From assembly GCA_020086605.1 (NCBI GenBank), contig JACBWW010000047.1, positions 5,636,318-5,700,317 of the forward strand: 64,000 bases of DNA, given 5' to 3'. Position 1 is the stretch's first letter. Every line of letters starts with the position of its first letter. Source of the DNA: Lanius collurio (Eukaryota; Chordata; Aves; Passeriformes; Laniidae). The position numbers were made by a program, and so were the translations under genes. The notes below the pieces were generated by a model, which did no database searches, was not told the origin of the DNA, and saw only the letters and a list, made by a program, of their open reading frames with translations. Shown here piece by piece: positions 21,600 to 35,097 of this stretch.

Positions 21600-21765
21600 A
21601 CAGGTAAGGGGAAGCAGGGCTCCCTGGAAATGTTCCAGGCCAGCTTGGACGGGGCTTGGAACAACCTGGGACAGTGGGAGGTGTCCCTTCCATGGCAGGG
21701 GTGGGATGGGAAGGGCTTTAAGGTCCCTGCCCACCCAAACCATTCCACAACTCTGTGATACACCA
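21600..21765 (+). mobile_element. CR1 LINE 3' fragment
   Basis: 'ccaggccagcttggacggg', 'gggacagtgggaggtgtcc' and the terminal 'acccaaaccattccacaac' are in order. The 5' end is lost before the 'gctgtggctgcccctgg' block. Confidence 0.88.
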
Positions 21766-24700
21766 CGTCCAGAAGTTCTTCCACAGCCAATATCCGCTGG
21801 GGCCCGGCCCTGCTGAAGGAGGGCTGGAATCTGCCCCCACAGCCCCTGTGTTTATTTGAAATGATGCTCTTGCCCCTAGATAACTTCCCCAGACAGCCTC
21901 ATTACTGCCAGAAAGTAGGTCAGTGTCATTTAAAGCCGGCTTGAAATGCATCTCCACAGAAACTTCTTAATCTTTAAAAAGAGAACGCATCAAATATTTA
22001 TTGGGCGGTGCAAAACGCTGGGAGACGCTCACGGGGAGAGCTCTTCTGTGTGCTGCATGAAATGGCTTTCCATGCCTCACCGAGCCCTGGAGTAGGGGAG
22101 GAGAGTGGCTGGGTGCAGATAAAGCCCCGTACAAAAGTCCTTATCTGCCCAGCAAATCGCAGTACGTGACTCCCTAACTCGTTCTCCCGGTGCCATGTGA
22201 TCCTGGAGCTTTCTGCTTCCTGCGGGAGCTCCTCTCAGCCTTAATGATCCCTGCTGCAGATTTTTTCCCCTATCAGCCAGGCAGCTCATTCTTAAAACTT
22301 CAATATTCCTAATTATCGAACATTCAGCCCTGCAAAATGTAGCTGAAATTTGCATCTCTGCAAGAGTGGCTCTGAAGAAAGGATGGAGCATTTGCATTCA
22401 GACTGGTTAATTCCTGCAAGATAACATTTCATAAACAAAATGCTTCATTGAACATGGAGATTTTCAGCTTTTACAAAGGAAAGTGAACTTTAAACAAATA
22501 CAAATCAGTTGAGTGATTAACTTTAAGTGTTTTGGTTTTTTAAAACTAATCTTTATGTATAACTAGTATCAGCAGAACAATCTTTACTGATTAAAGAAGC
22601 GAACGACAGTGAAACTCAAGCCACTGAATATTAAGGAGGGAGGCAGAAGGAGACTGCAAGGAATCATTTAAGGTCAGTAAGAGAGGGGAAAAAAAACCAA
22701 AACACAAAAAAACCCCTATAAAAAAGCCCCACATTACTCACAACACAGTCAGCCTGGGTAAGGTGAGCACCACGGGTTACGTAAGGCAAGTTTAAATTGT
22801 GGCCAACCTTAACAGGTTGAGGAGTGAAACTAAACACGCTTTCCCCCGCCCCCCCCAAGCTTTGTCATAATCCTAAATGTTATCTTAATTAGCCTAATTT
22901 TCTTAATAATACTTTGCAGCAACTTGAGCCTTCGAAGCACAATTCCAGCGCTTTTTTCCAGCTTTGTTCCAGCACTGGAAGAGGCAGCGACTCCTCTGCC
23001 AAAAGCCAAAGGGCACGTGACGCCTCCCAGCTCGGTCCTGACTGGATCTGCACAGCCTCCTGCTCCCATCACCGTGGGGAAAAGCCAGAGCCAGCCCCTT
23101 TCCCCACCTCCACCCAGCTGCAGGGAGCTGCTCGTTCCTCTGGACCACAGCAGCAAGGTGCCCGTGGCACGAGGGGCACCGGCAGCCCACCGGCTTCTCC
23201 TGCTCCGCGTGGGCACGAGAGCTGCTGGTCCCAACCCCAAACTCAAGGAGGAGAGTGTGGAGAGAGCCCCGAAAACAAAGCTCCAGGTCTTTACCCTGAG
23301 CCCTCCAGGGCTCAGAGTGATTTAGCCACTGGAAGTTTTCTCCCACCTGGGTATTCTTCTTCTCCAAAAGCTGTTTCTTGTTCCCTGAGGAATCTTAACT
23401 CCCAACCACAACGAGAGAGGAGGCAGTGATGGGGGAAGAAGCCACACTTTTCTCAGCCAACTTAAATCTCCTCTGTATTCTTTCACCTGAGGGCAAGAAG
23501 CCCTCGGTGCCCAACACTTCTCACAAAAGCTTTGCAGGGTGAAATGAAAAATCAAAAAAGCACAGAAAGAAACCCAACCCAAACCACTTCCATTCATCTA
23601 CGCCGCAACAGCTTCATGGCACAGCTCCTAAAACATCCCATTAGTGCTGGGCTTGGAGAAGATTAGAGAAGAAAGCTTGAACCCACTGAAGCAGGGCTTA
23701 ATAGGCTCTCGAGTTAAGCCAGAGCCTTCCCTTAAACAATGCCCATCATTAGGGATAATTACCTGTAGCTGTATAATCACCGTGGCTATGATAACTGACA
23801 TGAGAAGTCCAGATGTCATCTTTGGCAAGGGTTGGGAAATATTTCTGCTCCTCATTATGCAACTGACTCTTGAAAGAGAAACGAACAACAGGAACACCGA
23901 GGGTGAAAAGCCACCACAGAACACGGCAGAACTCCAACCCCGCCCTTGGAAATAGAACCAGAGTCAGAACCCAGCACCCAGGAAGGGCACACAGATGTCC
24001 AACACCATCCTGCCCAGCTGCCACACCCCTGGGCCACGGTCAGACCTCCCTTCTCAGCACCATTCTAGACAGGGATGTTGGAAAAACGAAGCTCAAACTG
24101 GTTTTCAGAGCTGAGCCGAAGCAGCAGACCCAGCAGAAAGAGGCAGGAGAAACAAGGGTTCGGTGAGGAATTATAAAGGGAAGCAAGAAAAACCAGCAGC
24201 AGGCTTCCATTGAGTAACAGCCCAGACAGGAAGGACACCAGCACTTCCCAAACCTCTGCAGAGCTGCTCCTAAAGGAGCCAAGCAATACCCACGGTTGGG
24301 TTTGGACTGCAGGTGGATGTTGAAGGCGTCCCACCACCACAGCGAGAGAAAAGCAGGTGGCCACAGCTGCCCACCCTGACTCCTGAGACAGGGAAACACT
24401 GAAACAACAATTCACTGTTATCTGAAGAGCAGAGCTCCTGAAAAACCTCACACTGCATTTGTGTCCCAGGCGAACACCTACGTGTGCTCATACAAACACA
24501 CTTCAGTTTCCCAACTCCTCATATGCCAACAAGTTTCAAAACCTAAGGCTGCTACATTATGGACGCAGAGACCCCTTGTTTTTCTTTTTGATAATTGTGA
24601 TGATTTTAGAGACTTATTAACTCATTTCAGTTGTGAGGAGAGGGTCGGATCTACTCCTGCTGCCTGTGAACTCCAACACCCCTATTCATTGCAGGATTTC

Positions 24701-26565
24701 TTCCCCCACAAATAAGCAGTTCCTTAAATCTTAGGAGCTGTTCTCTGGCTTTTAGCACTTCAGCCTTGTTAACCCAACCCTGATTAAACTGAAGTCACAG
24801 AGTAATCTCTCAGAGGCAGAGTTAAGTAAGTCCTTCCACGTGCCCCGTTGTTTTGGATTATTTGCTTCCCAGCAGCCAGTTCTGTACCATAAACTCAAAC
24901 AGTCCAAGCACACTTAAAATTCCTTACAAAGCTCTGCCTGACACAAAAGTTGCCCCAAACTCCCCGAAAACAAATGTATGAGGCACCTTTAAGCTCAAAA
25001 GCAGGTAACTGAGTAGCTACAGAGCCTCCTGACAGACAGAAATGCACCATTTGGTAGTGATGAATCACGCCTCCAATTGCAAGACACATTAGGGATAATC
25101 CCCCAGCCAGCACTGAGGTGGATCAATTGACTTTTGTTCCAGCAAAACTGTTCCTTCCTATTAAAAAGTACTTTAAAAGTCAAAGAGTTTTCTTAAATAT
25201 CACCAAAGACAGCAGCAGAACCGTGCCCGTTCCTGGGAGGTACACTGCACATCGTTAACGCTCATCAGCACCGATTTAACAAATTAAACATCTGGCTAAT
25301 GACTCAGAAAGTACCAACAATTTGCACTGATGCAACAATTACAAAGCCAAATTTCAGAACGATTACAGAAACCTGAAATGGTAAAGCTTCCCCGTTAACT
25401 CTTGGTAATAGCAAGGCCACTTTCCAGCCTCTCCCCAAGAGCAGCACAGGGAGGGGGTCTGGGTGATCATCTCAGGAAAAGGGAAAAGGCGTGTCCACCC
25501 AACAGACCGTGCTCTGGGGTCGCTGCTGGGATGCCAGGTGGCCCTGCCCTTACCTGGATGGCTTTGGGAGCTCATCGCTGGCAATGTCTAGTCCTTGGGA
25601 GAAGGGATTCGAGACAGATCAGTTTCCACGGGAGGAACAGCAGCTCAAAAGAGCTCCAGTGCTTCACCAATACATAGGAATGGGAAGTGGGGGTTAAATC
25701 ATGGCCACCTTGTAAAATCCAGGGCACAGTGACATGCTGAGTTGTATGGGAAGTAATCCAAGAGGGTGGCAGAGTATCTTCCAATGGCTTTTAAAATGGG
25801 AACCTGTAATTAAAGAAAAAGATGTCTGCGTTAGCAAATTAAGATTTAACAACCATTTAAATTGTACATTATATAACCTGTTTATCCCCTGGATTAAACT
25901 ACAATGCTATTTTAGGCATTAAGGGTTGCAGAGAGACTAATTTTCAGAGTTGTACATATTACTTTGATTAATAACCATAAAGACGCAGATTAATACTTAA
26001 CATTATTTAGGAAAAAAAAAAACAATTAAAAAAAAAAACACTTTCCAACGACACATTCAAGTCTCAGAAACCCAAAATTCCGTGTTAATTCTCATCCTCC
26101 AACAGCACCATATGAAGCCACTTCAGTCCAACAGCTTCCATATTTTAAAAGCCATATGTATGAGTGGTAACTGTACTTCACGCATCTGTTCCCCGAAGAA
26201 GTCTAAAGAAAAATTCCTCAGTGCCAAGAAGTGGTCTTGGAGCAGGAAGGAAAAAACCCACACAATCAATTCCACTCCCACTCTACCCAAGCCTCCAGGA
26301 GATTACTGAGGAGCAGCTCCATCCTGCCCCAGGGGAAAAAAAAAAAATCCACCATTCCCAATTATTTTGAAGCTGTAGATTAAAGGAAGGGAGAGAGAAC
26401 AGAGGGGAAAATATCCCCCAGAGTCAACAAGCCCTGACCCCTGCCCCCCAAAAAATGGAAGTGTAGAAGCAGTAGATACCCTGGCTTGGAGAAACCCCTT
26501 GTGAGGCACCCACGCTGACCCTGCCAGCCACCCTCAAACCGAAAGAACCTGCTCCAGCTCAGTTT

Positions 26566-26566
26566 N
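26566..26566. other. Single undetermined base (N)
   Basis: An isolated N in otherwise unique sequence. It affects no called feature. Confidence 0.99.
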
Positions 26567-26792
26567 ACAAAACACCATGGAACCAGCAGTCCAGCCCTCC
26601 TGGGCACCAGGGCCAAGGGGTGAGCTCCTCCTGCCTGGCCAGGCATCACCCAGCGCTGGGATGAGGTCACCCTGCTGTCAGCAGCCAGCTCCAACCCATC
26701 CCCACGGATCCAGCTGACTCTGCTCACCCCAAACTGCTCCGGCAGCAGATCCCAAGGAGTGGTGCCCTGCAGCAGCGCTGGGGCGGGGGACG

Positions 26793-26830
26793 GCTGCGAT
26801 GGAGCTGCGATGGAGCTGCGATGGGAGCTG
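26793..26830. repeat. Short tandem repeat, 12-bp unit, three copies
   Basis: 'gctgcgatggag' repeated three times, the last copy with an extra G. It is small and probably replication-slippage derived. Confidence 0.85.
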
Positions 26831-27574
26831 CTCCTGCCTTGAACAAGGAGCATCTGTCCACAGCAGGGCTGTGCCACGGCCTTTCAGGCAGTGCTAGCTG
26901 TTCCTGGAAGAGCTCTTAGCACGCTCAGGTTTGTGTGCTCCTTTCCAAGAAGCAAAACCAGGTCTGAGACTTCCAACGCTGGCACCGTGGCTCAGGATGG
27001 GCTTTCTGAGGTCACTGCCCTGGCGGGCAGGAAAGTGCCCCAGCAGGCACTGCTGAACACAGTCCCTTCCTCGCCATGCTTCATTCAAAGCCCTCCTTAA
27101 TTGGCTGTTTCTCTGCAGCCCAAGTGTCTCAGCATCACCACTCTCCAAGTTCCTCTCTGCCCATCTTGCATTCTTAGAGACCTGGAACGCATTCCATGGT
27201 ACGCGTCAAATTCAAGAGAAAATCACTTAAATGTCATTTCTAACCCCTGCAGGTCTCTGTCATCCCAAATGTTCAAGATGTTCCAGTCCCATTAATCAGC
27301 ACATCCTGCTAAACAGAGCTGGGTCAGCTTAGACCAGCCATTAGCAAGATACTAACATAATTTATTTCCATTAGAACCAGCAGGTACTGTTGTAGCATAA
27401 GCCATCTCAGCTGCAGACAAGAAGGATTTGGAGTGAAGTTACCAGATTTCCTCGTCCGCATTTTCCCAGCACAAGAATGAAAATGTGAGCATGAACAGTG
27501 GGAAGTTTCCCAAAGGAAATGGACTGAATCAGTAGTACCAAATCTATCCAACAGCACCATTTAATGGTTTCATC

Positions 27575-27722
27575 TATTCCCACTTCTGCCCCATCCCTGG
27601 AGGTGTTCAAGGCCGGGGGCTTGGAGCACCCTGGGATAGTGGGAGGAGCCCCTGCCCATGGCAAGGGGTGGAATGAGATGGGCTTTAAGGTCCCTTCCAA
27701 TCACTCTGTGATTCCACAATTC
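27575..27722 (+). mobile_element. CR1 LINE 3' fragment
   Basis: 'catccctggaggtgttcaag' joins to 'ggcttggagcaccctggga' and the 3' end 'cactctgtgattccac'. A few bases of the usual 'ccaggctggac' are deleted at about 27615. Confidence 0.88.
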
Positions 27723-27969
27723 TCTCCAGGACACAGCAGTCACGTCCCAAGTGACCTCCCTCCAAACTCTAATTTTCAGGTAGCCCCTGCACTGATCTCA
27801 GTGCAGACCAAAGAGCTGCTGCCAGGCCTCCACCTGCAATAATTCTCATGTAAATTTGTCGTTTTGCCACTGTCTCAAGGAAAACACTCCTTAAACTAAA
27901 AGAAGCAAAACGCTGTCTGTCCCTATGCCTCAGCTCTCTGGAGGGTTTTCCAAGCCAATTATCTCGTTG

Positions 27970-27987
27970 AAAAAAAAAAAAAAAAAA
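27970..27987. repeat. Poly(A) tract
   Basis: A run of 18 A. No retroposed gene is recognised beside it. Confidence 0.97.
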
Positions 27988-28928
27988 GATTGAAAAGAAA
28001 AACAAACCCAAGTTTGTTTAACTTCTACTCCAGTGCCTGCCAGGACAAGTGATCACCTCTGGCCTGAGAACAGCGAGTGCACCCCGAGCATCATTCCAGC
28101 AGCACATTCCCCTCCGGCACCGGCTCAGGGCCACCGGCTCAGGGCCACCGGCCCGCTGCCATCCCGGCGTGCAGGAGGAACCCCAGACCCCACTGCCACG
28201 GCCAGACGGGTCACAGCAAGGCTCAGCCCTGGCTTTTGGGGGGCACATCAGGCTTTGCTGGGAGCAGAGCTGGGCACAGATGGCTGCTGCCACCGGAGCA
28301 CGTCGCGAGCCCCAGGATTACTGCTGGCTCCAGGAATTGTCCTGGCAGACAGCAGGCAGGGCCACGGTGGCTGTGCCAGGGTTGGCACTTCCCTGGGCAC
28401 AGGGCAAAAGCAGGGCTCTGGATCAGGACTGGGATCATCGAGCCTCCTGCCTTGCAGGAGAATTTTCAGAGTCTGGTCACTGCTGGATTTTTAACAAACT
28501 CAGGAACAGGAGCACAAGGAACCACCTGTTTATTCCAGCCTGCTTCTGGCAGAGCACACCTGAGAGTGCAGGCTCCCTAAAACCACTGGGATGGTGGATC
28601 AGCAGCTGTATCCTCACCACATCCCTGGATCAGAGGGTGCTCTGAGCTGTCACCTCCTTGTCACCGCCCCAAAGGAGCCTCTGTGCCTGCAGCCAGCACA
28701 CAGCAGGACAGGCTGAGGGGCTGCAGCCTCTGCCAAAGCGCCTCGTTTCTCACTGGTTTGGTGCCCCAGCAAGCCACCAACTCCTGTCAGGCACCTCCCC
28801 TGGATTAAAAGTAATTACAGCTCTCCTCTTACCCCTACAGAAAGCTTTTTTTTTCTTTTATGTAAGAATCTTGCAGTTCTGCCACAAGGATGGTTTGTTG
28901 ACAGGAGGCCTGGAGCAGCTCCCCTACA

Positions 28929-29302
28929 AAGGCTGAGAAAGCTGGGGCTGTTCAGCCTGGAGAAGAGAAGGCTGTCTGGAGACCTCAAAGCAACATTCCA
29001 CTACCTGAAGGGGCTGGAAGCTGGAAAGGGACTCTGCATCAGGAACTGCAGTGAGGGGACAAGGAATAATGGGTTCAAACTGAAAAGAGTGGAAGTTTAG
29101 GTTATATATTAGGAACAAATGTTTTACTGTGAGGGTGGTGAGACACTGGCACAGGTTGCCCAAGAAGCTGTGGATGCCCCATTCCTGAAAGTGCCCAAGG
29201 CCGGGCTGGATGGGGCTAGGAGCAACCTGGAAGAGGGGAAGAGGGTGAAACAGATGATTTTAAAGGTCCCTTCCTACCCCTCGTGGTTAGTGATTCTGTG
29301 GC
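28929..29302 (+). mobile_element. CR1 LINE, 3' portion
   Basis: A sense copy reaching well upstream: 'agctggggctgttcagcctg', 'gaagagaaggctgtctggag', 'tgggttcaaactgaaaagag', 'aggttatatattaggaac', 'ctggcacaggttgcccaag', then the 3' end 'ggttagtgattctgtggc'. It preserves the segment just after the CR1 second reading frame. Confidence 0.93.
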
Positions 29303-30097
29303 AGTGCTAGTCACAAGCCCAGATGTGCAGAACCACTAATGACACTCACCACAGAACTTTATTTACACAGAGCTCCATTTTTCAGAGCTTTAATTGCTCA
29401 GCAGCCCAGATAAGAATCTTGGCCTGGGGCTGAGGTTTCGGGGCTGAGTCAGCCGGGCTGCTCCAGGAGCAGGAGCTCTGATGCCCGGCTCTCAGACACA
29501 GCAGCCAGGATCCCTCAGAGAGCTGGGTGAAACAAGGCAATGCTAGAAGGGATATTCCACATCCTGGCACTCCTTTAGCAGCACTCCAGCACCATGGTGT
29601 TTGCTCTCCAAAAGCCATGGAAATACTACCACCACCTTCCAAAAGGCGTCAGCGCCACTCCTCCTGCCTGGCACGGATTGATTACAGCGAGATCGTTATT
29701 TTTTCCCCTGAAATTACCTTCCTCACTGCACTCACAAGCAAACAGCCCCGAGCTCAGCCCCATGGGCTCCAGTAAGATGCCAGCATCACCCTGATGTTTC
29801 CTTGGGTTCCTGCTCCTAGCAGGCAGCCCAGCGCTGCAGCACACACGTGCTCAGCACACACCAACCTGAAGGGGGGCACAGCCTCTCTCAAAGCTTTACT
29901 GATTAAATCTCTCTTCTGACAACAGATCCTGCACTTTAACCAGTGAGGGGGGAAGCTGCCTTTGCTTTTCTGGGTTGGTTTATAAAATACTGCCAATACA
30001 GGATCCATACATGAAAAGAGGAGGGAAGGAAGAGGTTTAGAGGTGCCTGAAAACAATTCACTGTGACCACAGAAAGATTTACTGCGTCTTTATTCAG
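29303..30097. other. Non-coding sequence
   Basis: Nothing recognised. Short open frames on both strands lack splice support. Confidence 0.55.
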
Positions 30098-30190
30098 AAT
30101 GATGGAACGGCTTGGGCTGGAAGGGACCTCAAAGCCCATCTCATTCCAAACCCAGGCAGGGACACCTTCCACTAGGCCAGGCTGCTTTGT
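30098..30190 (-). mobile_element. CR1 LINE 3' terminal fragment, antisense
   Basis: 'gaatgatggaacggcttggg' then 'gctggaagggacctcaaagc' and 'gcagggacaccttccactag'. It is cut off after 'ggccaggctgc'. Confidence 0.87.
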
Positions 30191-33100
30191 TAAGAGCAGA
30201 GCCAGGGTGAAAAAGCCTCTGGAGCTGATCTCCCCTCCGGGGACCACATCTCCCAGCCACCACCTTGCACGGTGACAAAAAGAGGGCAGTCATCCCCAGG
30301 ACTGCCACAGCCCTCTGACAACATCCCCTGAGCTCCTGTCTCTGCAGCAGAATGCAGCTTTACTGGATCTGTCCCAGGTTTCACAAGCACTGTCCTCTTC
30401 CACAACTGCTTTTCCTACAGTTTCAGCAATAACCAGACCTCTTCCAGGAAACACATTTTCAAACCTCAAATATCATCAGGCCCTCAAAGAGTTCAGAGTC
30501 TCTAAGCAGTTTTCTGTCTCTAAACACACACTGTGAGAATAACAGGTGACACCGCAAAATCTACTATCAGCTTAACCCTCAGCTGGGGCCAGAAGAGCAA
30601 CCAGAGCATCGTGGAATAATGGAAAATAAAAACAGAGCAGCCACCTTGCTGCTGTGTTATCCCAGTTCCTCCAAACCCCCGCGTATTTTGTGCGGATCTG
30701 GACGTTCCCCCTCCTTTTCCAAGCATGCAGTGTAAGAGCTCCAAAAGGGCAAGAAAAGCACCACCAGAGGTGTGGTACAAATTCCTCATGCAGGTGAAGA
30801 TGATGATAAACCTGCAGCCCAGACAGAGATGACTTAGAGATATCAGAGTGATGCAGAGTCATGATTAATACAGTCAAATCACTAATCATTCTGCTTTCCA
30901 TCTATTTCTTTCTGAGGCAGAAGTTTCTTCCCTGCTTTTGCTGGGTGAGAAGATGGGTGGACACAGGAGGGAAGGCCAGGAAGCCCATGGGACAAGGCAC
31001 TGACTCTCAGGCATGTTTGAGAAGTGTCACCTTCGGTGACAGAGCATGTCCTGTTGAGAAATGCCTCCCTCTGAGATGCTGCTGGAGAACGTGACAATCA
31101 AGTACTTTTAAAGACCTTGAAAAACCTTAAAATCTCACCTGGACACCAACCTATAGTCACCAAACCAACCCAGCTCTGCTTTGTCCCACACAGAAGTGAC
31201 AGTCCCATCTCACAAAATATAAATTTTGCTCTGTAAAGCTTTCTATATTGCACTGAAATTACATATCAGATTCTTTACAGTTTCCACACCTGCACTCAGG
31301 AAGTTAAGGAAAATACTGGCAAGTGGAAGTGCTAACACAAAACTCAGGAATCCACATGGAAGAGGGAGCACAAGCAGTGTGAGCACTGAACCCTTCAGCA
31401 CAGTTAGAACTGTGTAAGTAACAACTGAACAGGAAACCCACCCTAGTCCAGCTGTTACCAACAGCTCCTCTCCAGGGGAATATCAGGTACAAGCATGCCC
31501 AGGTGAGGAGGATCCAGACTGACCAGTCCAGCCCTCTCTGCCAGGACATCCCATCTTTGCCAAACCCATCGTTTCCCCGCAGCACCAGAACCAGGGGTGC
31601 CTGCCTTCCACATCAAACACGCAAAGCACCTCAGAAACACGGCAAGATTCAGCCAGCACTTCAAGGAATCAGCCCCCGGTGCATTTGTTTAGCAAATGCT
31701 GACATTTCCCTGCCAGCCATCACAAGAGACTCTCACATGACAGCCCAGAGCCGAGCAAACATCGTGCTTCTGCCTCTCCCCGAAACTTCGCTCCCCAGCA
31801 CACACACAGTGAAGAGCGACTGCTTGTGCACTCCTCCAAGCACTGCGACCCCACAACGGGCCCTGCGTGCTGCAATGACCCCACAGAGACCCCACCTCGA
31901 GCCACGGCTGTCCCGTGTGCCAAACCACAGCGTGTGTGCACCAAGGACTGACCAGCACCCGCTCCCAACTCCCTCAGCTCTCCCAGGAGCCGTGGTGCCT
32001 CCCTGGGCAGTCCCTGGGAGCTGCTCTGGAGAGATCCTGCCCTTACTCCAGGCAAGTCCCTGCAATGCCAGCAGTGCTGCACTGAAGCCACTGTCACACA
32101 CAGAAAGGAAACCAAAGGAACAACAGCCACAAACGGCAGGACACTATGAACTAATTATGAGCTACTTCATTGATGCAGAACTAATCTGCTGCTGTTTAAA
32201 GGTAGCAAACCTAGATGGAAATAATTAATCTAATTACGTGCAACAGAAATTCTCCATAAAAATAATCAAGGAAAACACTTTCTACAGGTTCCCATCCTTT
32301 TGCTTCTTACTGTCAAGTAACGCTCTGCAACTAATTTCCAGGGCACACAGGGTCCCTGAGCAAAGCTGCTTTTCCCAGGCTCCTGTCAGCTGTGTCTCAA
32401 AGTCAGGTGCTCACACTGATCTCTGGTGGCAGTCCTGTACCTCAGCTCTGGAAATCCAAGCACCAAGACACCAGCCCAAACTGAAGACATGGTATCTCAG
32501 TAGAAGTGAAGACACCCTGCTCCCATTTCCACATTAAATTAACACAAAACTGACGTTATTGAGCATGCCCCTGGCAGTATTTTCCTCACTAAGTCTGAAA
32601 CTGAGGAAATCCCTCATGGTACCTTGTACTTTTGCAAATCACCACCCTAATCAGCACTCAGAGCTGCTCTGAAAACCAAAGGTGCCTCCACAGCCTAGAA
32701 ACAAAAATCTTCTGGTGGACACCCAAAACCCCAAAAGTTTTGTGCCCCTTCTCCTTCCTTGCTAGGAGTACATGAGAGCATCCACACAGTTTCTTCTTCC
32801 ACAGATTCCACAGCAGTACCACTGGGTAGATCTCTCATCCATTTTTAGACCTCAACAAGTATTGATGTCAAAACCACTGCAGGTATCCCAGACTCACAGA
32901 GAAGCAAAAACACTCTGGGAACAAACAAGTGCATGAGGAGTGAACCCAAATCCTCCCGTGCGTCACCCACGGCTCTGAACAAAAGATCCTGAGCAAATCT
33001 GGAAATATCATCTCGTGTTCACTCTGTGGGAGCTCCAATTTAAAGTGGCCAACAGCTTGGAAATTATTTTTTTCAGAGTCAAGCAGGAAGAGCTGCAGAT

Positions 33101-33649
33101 TCAGAAATGCAGGCGACTGTTTGAAACCTGGGACTGTGCAAATCTGCAGGAATACAGAGCCCTCCTTGACTAGCAAGACTCTGGCAGAGGGTCTGAAAGA
33201 GCAGGATGCTTCTGAGCTCGATCCAGTTTCTCAGCAAGAGCAGCAAGAACAAGCAGTCTCACAGATGGATCCGCGTGGGAGGGAGAAAGGATAAAAGTCT
33301 GCCTCGGGAGCCTGTTCCAGCTGCTACCGGAGCCTTGCAGGAGTCGGCACAAATTGGGCAGAGCTACCTATAAAAATCTACTCTCTTGGCTTTTTCTGAA
33401 GCCCTCTTCTTTCCCAATTCCATGTTTTTCCTCCATCCTACTATTTCCACGTTCGAAGGAGTCCAAAGCAGATAGCTGGAAGTAGTGCCTGACAGAAGGT
33501 AAATGCAGACTGGGAGTTTATCCCGATTCTTCATTCCTGCCTTGCGGATCACCCTCGCTCACACACACTCATGAGCACAAAAACCAAACCCCCTTTTAAA
33601 TGCTTGACTGAGAAGCGATTAAAAATGGAATATCTGAGGCCAGGTTGGA
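30191..33649. other. Long non-coding stretch
   Basis: No repeat is recognised. It contains the longest gap-free open frame of the window (31503-32228, plus), which I reject as coding. It also contains a minus-strand pyrimidine-rich acceptor at about 30944 followed by a 19-codon frame ending in a stop. Confidence 0.5.
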
Positions 33650-33752
33650 ACCTGAACCAGTGAGAGGCAGCCCTGCCCAAGGTAGGGGGGTGGGACTAGA
33701 TGGTCTTTCAGGTCCCTTCTGACCCAAACCCTTCTGCAATTCTGTAATTCCA
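33650..33752 (+). mobile_element. CR1 LINE 3' terminal fragment
   Basis: 'gggactagatggtctttcag' and 'cccttctgacccaaaccct' with the end 'gcaattctgtaattcc'. The 5' part (about 33640-33690) is poorly conserved. Confidence 0.75.
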
Positions 33753-34142
33753 TATTCTTTTTATCCAGAATCCCCAAACAACAACATTTCCAGTGCCAAG
33801 AGGAGGTTGTGTGGCTGGCAGACAGGGACCTCACCTCACTGCCTGAAAGCAATTCTTTACCTGGGGTTGTTTTTCAGCTCCTCAGGTAGGCAAAGGCAGA
33901 GAGAAAAACATTTACCTTTTCTCTTCACGTACTTGAGCTGTTCCAGCCACATCTGAACTTCTTGTTCCTTCTGACAAAGAATCAGAATTACTGGTCACTA
34001 GCTGTGCCTAACCCATCTGGTCTCCCGGCATAAAATAGCTGAGTACATGTGTCATCAATCACTGTTAATTACTTCATTAACTTGGAAAACGAATATTGAC
34101 TCTTTTTTAAAGAACAAACATTGTTTAAGGTCAGCCTAGTTC

Positions 34143-34159
34143 TTTTTTTTTTTTTTTTT
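34143..34159. repeat. Poly(T) tract
   Basis: A run of 17 T in AT-rich sequence. No flanking element is identified. Confidence 0.97.
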
Positions 34160-35097
34160 CTTTTAATTGAATGCTATCTGTTTACCAAGAGAAAATAATT
34201 TAGTCTGAACACTCAAGCAACTCTGCCACATAACTGGTGCAGGAGACATTTCCCCAAATCCTTTCCGGAAGGGCCAGTTTGATCCAGAAGCTTCGTGCTG
34301 TTCTCCAGAGCCCTGTGCTCACCAGGCTGCCATTCCCACCTACTGCCCCCATGGCTCTGGAAGTCCTGACCTTTGCCATGCTCTGGAAAAGAAACCTGCC
34401 CCTCCACAAACATGTTGCATCACTGTGGAGTGGACATTTATCCCTCTGCTGTCGGCTGCAAAACAGTGACCCAGAGAGATCACAGCTGTCTGTGCATTCT
34501 CACCTGCAGCAGATCTGCTGCCAGCACACAAAGCCACTCAGGAGCCACACAGCACCATACCAGCTTGCCCCGGGATTGTCCCCCTGCTCCAGAGGCTCAC
34601 TGAGATCACCTCCTGCCCCCAGCATGAGCTCACCTTACTGGTAGGCAGAGGGGTCCCTCTCCACACCTGCTCACAGAGCCTCGTCCAGCCACTCTCCCTG
34701 GAGGAGCCCCTTTTAACTCGGTATTTATTACATTTTTTTCATGCCCCAGTTACTGGCTCACTCACTGTCCACCTCCAAAAAGCTATTTTGTTTGAGGGCA
34801 TCCCCTGTCACTCCTGTCCCCCAATACCCCCTTAACCCTGCCCCCAAAGCCGGGCCCTGCTTCCCAACCCACACTGCAGGAATGTGTGCGGTTCACTCGA
34901 CCTTGGCTGCTGCCCAGCTCATCAGGCACAGCACACCCTCACCCACAAAAGCTCTGGGATCCCATCATGGGCTCCCAAGTTTACATTTTTGTGTGTTTTA
35001 TTCCTCCTGTCTGGTGCTGAATGCGAATAACATACCAAAACACTGCACTTCCCACAGCCACCCCATCGGCCAGACCCCAGTCCTGATGGACTGCACG

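Larger units (their letters stand above)
21766..27574. other. Long non-coding stretch
   Basis: No repeat family is recognised. AT-rich, possibly conserved segments lie at 22270-22660 and 25790-26080. A GC-rich block at 22950-23240 is open in several frames on both strands. A single N is at 26566. A 12-bp triplet repeat is at 26793-26830. Confidence 0.5.

Noticed and set aside
22903..23429. Overlapping open frames of 130-170 codons on both strands
   Set aside because: GC-rich composition removes stops in several frames at once. No domain is recognised.
30882..30944. Minus-strand acceptor followed by a Lys-rich 19-codon frame to a stop
   Set aside because: It could be a terminal exon, but no poly(A) signal or transcript evidence supports it. 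The residue mix follows from A/G-rich DNA.
31503..32228. Longest gap-free open frame (241 codons, plus strand)
   Set aside because: It starts at GTG, is Pro/Ser/Thr-rich without any domain, lies in GC-rich sequence also open on the minus strand, and has no promoter or splice support.
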